From Gonatopus flavifemur (Eukaryota; Arthropoda; Insecta; Hymenoptera; Dryinidae): a DNA stretch of 64,000 nt. The stretch lies in assembly GCA_018340375.1 (NCBI GenBank), contig JAFFJZ010000055.1, positions 496,001-560,000 of the forward strand, in the 5' to 3' direction. How positions within the stretch are numbered: position 1 is the first letter of the stretch; the number at the start of each line of letters is the position of its first letter. Below, in pieces: positions 58,560 to 64,000 of this stretch. Made by a program: the position numbers and the translations under genes. A model generated the notes under the pieces. The model did no database searches. It worked only from the letters and a program-made list of their open reading frames with translations, and had not been told where the DNA came from.

Positions 58560-60600
58560 TCACTTAATTTCATCTATAACGTCCTCTATGTTTATGGGGG
58601 TATCTTGAGCCTTGATTTGACGGGTGATGGGTATTTTATTTTGTTTTTCAATCAAGTCTTTATATTTATTTATCTTTTTATTCTTTCTCAGTTCGTTAGG
58701 GGTTTGGTCCCCTTTCGCGAGATGCACTAGTAGATGCGTAAGGGAGCCACAACACGCTCCCAACAAATGAAAGCTACACCCGTTCCATGAATGTAACGTA
58801 TAGCCATGTATAAGAGTTCCGAATAAAAGTTTCAAAAGAGAAATTATAGTCAATAACCCGAACACTGCAGAACTTATCTGTCCAAAAATTAACAAATTGT
58901 CCCAAATTTTCCTTCCCGTGGTTTCAGCTAACTTTTCGATAGTATTAACATCTACTAAATTATACATAGAAACCGTTCCAGAGGGGATTCCTCTTCCAGA
59001 AGCTCCTCGTGCTATCGTGTGTAGTATAGCTGTTTGTTCGGCTGGAAAAAGGATGTGTTGCCGATACTCATTCAGTTGCTTGGTCGAATAGATACCACTG
59101 GTGGCCAGGTGCTCCGGCACTAAATATTCCCATTTTGGTGGTTCCAATGGCCGATCAGTCTGTGGTCCCGGCTGCCGATGTTGCGCCGGTGGCCAACTTA
59201 ACCAACTTCCTTCGATGTTAAACATAACAGGGAGGGCTGGATCGCATCCTCTCTCTGTGCCATATGTTATTAATATTCTTGTATTGGGAATGAGGAACAT
59301 TTCTTTCTCCCCTGCGAACACTGGTAGTTCTTGATAAGATTTTTGAGTTTGTCTTAATTTGACATCCACAGCAACGCACTTCATAATGTGTATAGCTTCC
59401 CAGGAAGGAATCGCCGTATATCCTGGTTCTTTCATTACGATTCTTGCAAATTCATCTGGGTTCGTCCTGGATATCCATAGTGCTTGGCGTAGAATTTGTT
59501 TTTCTAAATCACACCTTTGTTGTAGCACATTATGATACAGTTTTTCGATTCGATTTTCCACGTAAACGAATTTGGAATTAATATAAGTGAACATGTCCAT
59601 GTTGTCCGGACTCAAAACGGTTTTCTTCACAAAAGCTCTTTCTCTGGTAGTTTGTAAAACAAATAATCTGGGATGTTCCGTTCCATACAATAGAAATCCA
59701 CACTTGTTTTGTTCATCAATCTTCGACAAGACGAACGTCGTGTCTTTGGAAGTTAGTGAAAACATGGTTTGACTTCCCTCTTTCTATTGGCGTATCCCTC
59801 ATACAGAACATCGTATTCTTCGAATTTACAAGAGTAGGCGGACTTGTACTCCAGAAAGCATAACTCCCATCCATGTCCATACATCTGCCCTTTTGTAACG
59901 AACACTGGACTCCTGATTTTAGAAGAATTTGATTTTCTTTGAGATTTACGGCAGTTAGATATTCGGCCACGGATATTCGCACCGTAGCCTGCACCACCGC
60001 GTCATTCCAGCTTCCATAAGAATCTGAATAAGTCACGCCTTTGCATCCACCGTCAGTTTTTAGTGTCCCGGCCAACGTTACCGAGCGTGTTTCAGTAGAA
60101 TTCGGTTTTATTCCCGTTAATAAAATGTTTTCGGTTACTCTCACTTCTCCATCGAGGAGCAGTCTTTCACATTTTTCTCCAGAGATTTCTTTTATGTACT
60201 CCATCCGTCCATTTTCAACAACAGATATATACGAGGCAATATTTCCGCATATATAAACAGTTCGGTCGATCGAAATCTTGCAACGTTTTACCATTAAATG
60301 ATCAAAGTCAGCCAATTGTAGTACTTGCACGTATACCACACTGGACGATACATTCTTCGAGTTGTCCGCACAGTCGCCCACCGAAGTCGTGCTATACGTG
60401 GTAATGTTGAGGTTCCTTCCCCCGCAATCATACCCGAACAATGCGGTCACAGCGTTTACAGAAAACAGAATTAAAATTAGTTTCCAATATGCCTCCATTT
60501 TTCCTCCTCTCAATGGTCGCTTTCTCTTATTATCTATAACAATAAGGTTATTCAGTTTACTTGCACACATTACAGGTTTATATCTATAATATTTACACAT
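58560..60600 (-). pseudogene. Envelope-like glycoprotein (ORF3), two frameshifts (copy C)
   Basis: Likely start ATG at 60498, giving a hydrophobic signal (LILILFSVNAVTALFG), then a Cys-rich ectodomain of about 500 residues with several N-x-S/T sites, a hydrophobic segment (FGLLTIISLLKLLFG) and a cytoplasmic tail. Two single-base losses near 59836 and 59789 break the frame; a long frame then continues from 59765 to 58560. The Cys pattern and the long ectodomain recall glycoproteins of negative-strand RNA viruses of the Chuviridae type, which are known to have been captured by insect LTR elements. I see no RXXR furin-type site or fusion peptide typical of errantivirus/baculovirus F proteins. 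Family assignment is tentative. Confidence 0.75.
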
Positions 60601-60620
60601 ACACCCTTTCTTCCATTTAT

Positions 60621-61913
60621 TTAGGCTAACCTTAGTTTATTTACATGTACTATTTTTGTTTTGCCGTTCGTCAATTGCAGCCTCACATTGCAATTGTCGA
60701 ATGTCTCTATAATTTTGTATGGACCAACATATTGGTCATCAAACTTATGTTTCACAGGTTCTTTCAAGAGGTACACAGAATCTCCCACCTTAAAGTTCAC
60801 GTTCAATCTTCGATCATAATATTTTTTATTTCTTTCCTTGGATTTTCCTACATTTTCTTTGGCTATTCTTTGAACCTCTTTTATTCTCAAAAATAAGTTT
60901 TCCAGATATCCTGTGTAAGTTTCATTCACATTTACAGGAACATCTACGTTGCCTGTGATATTGGAGGGCAGTTTTCCAAAAATCAACTCCAAAGGAGTGC
61001 ATAATGTGGATTCATGTACGCTTGTGTTATGAGAATAAGTAGCGTAAGACATTACATGTACCCAGTCATTTTTCCGTGCATTTTGTTGAAGATATTTAGT
61101 AATAGTGTGATGCACCCTTTCTACGGTACCATTCGCCTGTGGGTTATAAGCTGTACATTTTACATGAATCATTTTGAATTTTTTCAATAAGGTTCTCAAA
61201 ACGGGATTTACAAAATGACTTCCTCTATCAGTGACCAAGTATCTGGATGGCCCATAAATATTAATGAAACCATTGACAAAAGCGTCAGCAACCGGTATTG
61301 CGTCTGTTGTCCTCAATGGTATGCAAACGAGATATTTAGTCAAAATACATATTATAGACAAGTAATACTTCCATCCATCTACTTCCGGTAATGGACCAAC
61401 AATATCCATTGCAATTTTGTCAAACGAGCTCCCCGGTGTGTCTGTAAGGACCATTGGTTGTCTCGTTTTTATTCTAACCAGTTTTTTCAATTGACAATTT
61501 TCACAATCCTTGATTACCCTTTGAATTTGAGTTTTCATATTTGGCCAAAAATATTTCTGTCTCAAACGTTTGTATGTTTTATTCACTCCTTTATGCCCAT
61601 TGACTCGACTTTCATGTAGGTTTTTTATTATTTGCATTCTCTCTTTTTCCCTTGGAGTTTTTATTTCCCCTGTACAAATGGTTATAGCTATATCGAAATC
61701 TTCCATCTTATTTCTAATTTTATGCCACAAAGTTAACCGAGTTAAACCCTCTATATTGCTATATTTGAAGATTGAAAAACTAGGTAATCGTAACTCGTAT
61801 ATAACCCCACGCAGTCCTTCTACGCATTCATTCAATATTTCATCATCAATAGGGTGTCTCAAACTTTCTTTTATAGGTAAAATGATAATTCTTTTGTTAT
61901 TAACATTTAGCAC
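60621..61913 (-). CDS. Integrase region of pol (copy C), open
   Basis: 430 codons without a break: HHCC zinc region (HESRVNGHKG, CENCQLKK), DDE core (MDIVGPLP, TDRGSHF, NGTVERVH) and the C-terminal FKVGDSVYLLKEP block. It would insert the cDNA, but it is separated from the upstream pol by a frameshift near 61915-61990. Confidence 0.9.
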   Translation of the reverse strand: MLNVNNKRIIILPIKESLRHPIDDEILNECVEGLRGVIYELRLPSFSIFKYSNIEGLTRLTLWHKIRNKMEDFDIAITICTGEIKTPREKERMQIIKNLHESRVNGHKGVNKTYKRLRQKYFWPNMKTQIQRVIKDCENCQLKKLVRIKTRQPMVLTDTPGSSFDKIAMDIVGPLPEVDGWKYYLSIICILTKYLVCIPLRTTDAIPVADAFVNGFINIYGPSRYLVTDRGSHFVNPVLRTLLKKFKMIHVKCTAYNPQANGTVERVHHTITKYLQQNARKNDWVHVMSYATYSHNTSVHESTLCTPLELIFGKLPSNITGNVDVPVNVNETYTGYLENLFLRIKEVQRIAKENVGKSKERNKKYYDRRLNVNFKVGDSVYLLKEPVKHKFDDQYVGPYKIIETFDNCNVRLQLTNGKTKIVHVNKLRLA

Positions 61914-61988
61914 TTTCAGGGACCGACAATCTTAATTTTAGCGTTCTATCTAATCCCTTTTCGTCAATATAATTCTCCGTCAATTCGT

Positions 61989-62864
61989 TCACACCTTGCA
62001 TTTTACAAGTCGCGAGATCACGTGAGAATCTTTTACGTTGCTCAAATTTTCCCTAGTTTGTCTTATTCTCAAACCATGTTCTGAAGCCTCGAGTTCAAAT
62101 ATCTCATCAGATTCCGATTCATCATCAGATGATTTCCCAGAATCGTCAATTTCATGATCTGAGTTTAACCTCCCCTCGAGATCACCAGAACCCGGCCGAA
62201 AAAATTCAGAATCGTTCCCTGCATTTTCATTATGTGAATTATTATTGTCTTCTACTTGATAACTATCATTCTCGTCTGAATATTGCAAAGATTCCATTAT
62301 TTCGTCCCTGAGGTCAGGACTAAGGTACAATTTCCCGTCTGAATTCTCAATTGATTCGTTAAGCGTATCCAAATTATTTTCCTCAAAATTTTCTGTTTCT
62401 AATAATTTATGAGGGGGTGTCTCTCCATTTCTCTTTTCAACTTCTGTATTTTCATTTTGGGTATTTCCATCATCCGAGAGTTCCGCGATTTCGCTCTGAT
62501 TATTCAAGTTTTTCATTTTTACCTTCTTCGTCATTTTTTCGTCTCTCACTATAGTCGGTTTCCTTTTCAATTTGGTTGGTGAAGGATGAAACAAGGATAT
62601 GTTTGAAAAATCTGAGTCTTCCTCCTCCAAAGGCAAAACTATTTTGCCTACCGGATTTCGGGAAAGCGCGTCCGCGTTGGAATTTACTTTTCCTTTCTTA
62701 TACAAAATTGCATACTGGAAGTCCATAAGTTTCATCCTCCATTTCCATAACCTGGATAAAGGATCTCTAACGGAATGGAGCCATTGCAACGGCTTATGAT
62801 CGGTTAAAATTGTAAATTTCCTCCCATATAAATATGGTCGAAAATACTGTACTGCATAAACCAC
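61989..62864 (-). pseudogene. RNase H C-terminal part and acidic linker (copy C)
   Basis: It starts in RNase H (YAVQYFRPYLYG, TDHKPLQWL) and continues into the Glu/Asp/Asn/Ser-rich linker (residues ~90-280). Frameshifts lie at both sides. The linker is conserved in length with copy B. Confidence 0.85.
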
Positions 62865-62911
62865 CGCAAGACACTCTTTTTCTATGGTCGAATAGTTCTT
62901 TTCAGCTGTAT

Positions 62912-63382
62912 TTAATAATCGAGAGCAATAAGAAAAGGGAGATCCTTCCCTACGGTGCCCTGACTCAAAACTTCTCCTATGGCGTAACCGGATGCATCTG
63001 TGGTTACTAGGAATTGTCTGGTAAAATCTGGATATTGTAGAATTGTATCAGAACATAAGGTGTTTTTCAATTGATTGAACGCGTCCTCTTGTTTTTGCGT
63101 CCACACAAACGGTTCGTTTTTCTTTAACAAGTCCGTTAACGGCTTTGCTATAGCCGAAAATTTTCCTATAAACCTCCTATAATAGCCAGCAAGCCCTAGG
63201 GATTGTTTTATGTTCTTAGCAGTTCGTGGAGTAGGGAATTTTTCCACGGCTATTATCTTTTTGAAGTCTGGCGTAACTCCCTTTTCCGTAATAACGTGAC
63301 CCAGGTAAATCACCTCTTTTCTTAAGAAATTACATTTATCCGGGTTCAGTTTCAAGTTTGCGTCCCTTAATCTTTTTACCAA
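62912..63382 (-). pseudogene. RT C-terminus and RNase H N-terminus (copy C)
   Basis: Contains GHVITEKGVTPDFKKI, LAGYYRRFIGKFS and VTTDASGYAIGEVL. The frame ends early at 62912 through a shift relative to copy B. Confidence 0.85.
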
Positions 63383-63451
63383 TCCCTTATATTTGATCTC
63401 GTGTTCTTCAAGAGATCTCGCGTATAGAACAATATCGTCTATATAAATAAA

Positions 63452-63844
63452 TCATTCTGTTCCTTGTAGGCCCGATAATACGGAGTCCATTAATCGCCGA
63501 AAAACAGCGGGTGCATTTTTTAATCCAAACGGCATCCTTCTGTACTGAAAATGTCCAAAAGGAGTCGTAAAAGCTGTTTTTTCTTTGTCTCTTTCTTCTA
63601 ATAATATTTGATGGAACCCCGACTGAAGGTCGAAGGTCGAAAAATACTTGGCACCACCGAGTTGGTCCAGTATATCAGAAATGTTAGGTAAAGGGTATGC
63701 ATCAGTTATGGTAGACTCGTTTAATTCCCTAAAATCAATTACCATGCGCCATTTTTTTGGAGCTCCTTCCTCCGATTTCTTTGGCACGATCCATAGCGGA
63801 CTATTATATGGCGAAAAAGAAGGCTCTATAATATTATTATCCAA
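63452..63844 (-). pseudogene. Reverse transcriptase, N-terminal part (copy C)
   Basis: Contains RMVIDFRELN, YFSTFDLQSGFHQI and FGLKNAPAVFRRLM, then a TGA stop just before the catalytic FIYIDD motif. The element is thus defective for reverse transcription. Beyond 63844 the sequence continues toward the protease but leaves the window. Confidence 0.9.
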
Positions 63845-64000
63845 CAGTTCGTTCGTTTGTTTAATTATTTCTTCTCTGTGTACCGGAGGATAGCGATATT
63901 GTTTCTTATGAACAACTGTTTTTCTGCTTGCCTAATAGGGCACTTTAAAACATTCGTATGGGTTAACATATCATTCGGAAGATGATACAAATCATGGCTG

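Larger units (their letters stand above)
57479..64000 (-). mobile_element. LTR retrotransposon copy C (minus strand), continues past the window
   Basis: Read on the minus strand: RT, RNase H, acidic linker, integrase, env, Tudor, polypurine tract, 3' LTR. It runs head-to-head in inverse order to copy B, giving about 6.4 kb of inverted homology. It is the best-preserved copy for env, Tudor and integrase. The 5' LTR, gag and protease lie beyond 64000. Confidence 0.9.

Noticed and set aside
58560..60600. Standard errantivirus/gypsy F-type envelope
   Set aside because: No furin-like site followed by a fusion peptide was seen, and the Cys pattern differs.

Overview
The window is AT-rich eukaryotic DNA, almost certainly from an insect. 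It has short GT/AG introns, mariner, Tc1/mariner, hAT, MULE, LINE and Ty3/gypsy-type elements, many small foldback elements, and one nuclear gene for a mitochondrial FASTK-family protein. A repeat-rich insect such as a parasitoid wasp would fit, but the sequence alone does not settle the order.

Layout. 1-3.85 kb: phase-compatible exons of a MULE-transposase-like protein, then exons encoding an Arg/Gly-rich stretch and a C-terminal RING finger. 3.9-8.9 kb: a nested foldback composite. 9.8-12.5 kb: several small elements, two with 8-bp target duplications, and a tRNA-like SINE head. 13.6-14.6 kb: a higher-order satellite. 15.56-19.90 kb: a 4.3-kb near-palindrome with an 8-bp duplication, ending in perfect hairpin units. 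20.46-22.74 kb: the one intact host gene, a five-exon FAST-kinase-domain protein of 663 residues. 23-36 kb: repeats, a Tc1/mariner relic, a 5.5-kb element carrying many insertions, a deleted mariner, a LINE 3' end and a full-length but inactive mariner. 36.9-45.6 kb: exons of two zinc-finger-like genes of TE-associated families, interrupted by a hAT element and by a 2.9-kb element with a 4-bp duplication. 45.6-64 kb: three copies (minus, plus, minus) of one LTR retrotransposon family.

The most interesting system is this LTR family. Its order is LTR - gag (zinc knuckle) - protease/RT/RNase H - long acidic linker - integrase - envelope-like glycoprotein - Tudor-domain ORF - polypurine tract - LTR. 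The fourth ORF is a complete extended Tudor domain. It is open for 229 residues in the copy at 57853-58542, and its ATG sits 6 nt after a good splice acceptor that follows the env stop. Tudor domains are the usual readers of methylated Piwi proteins, so a mobile element carrying one suggests capture of a piRNA-pathway-type module. That functional link is inference. The envelope resembles glycoproteins of negative-strand RNA viruses (chuvirus type) more than the usual gypsy/errantivirus envelope, also as an inference. All copies show frameshifts or stops in gag, pol or env; only the Tudor ORF and one integrase ORF are uninterrupted.
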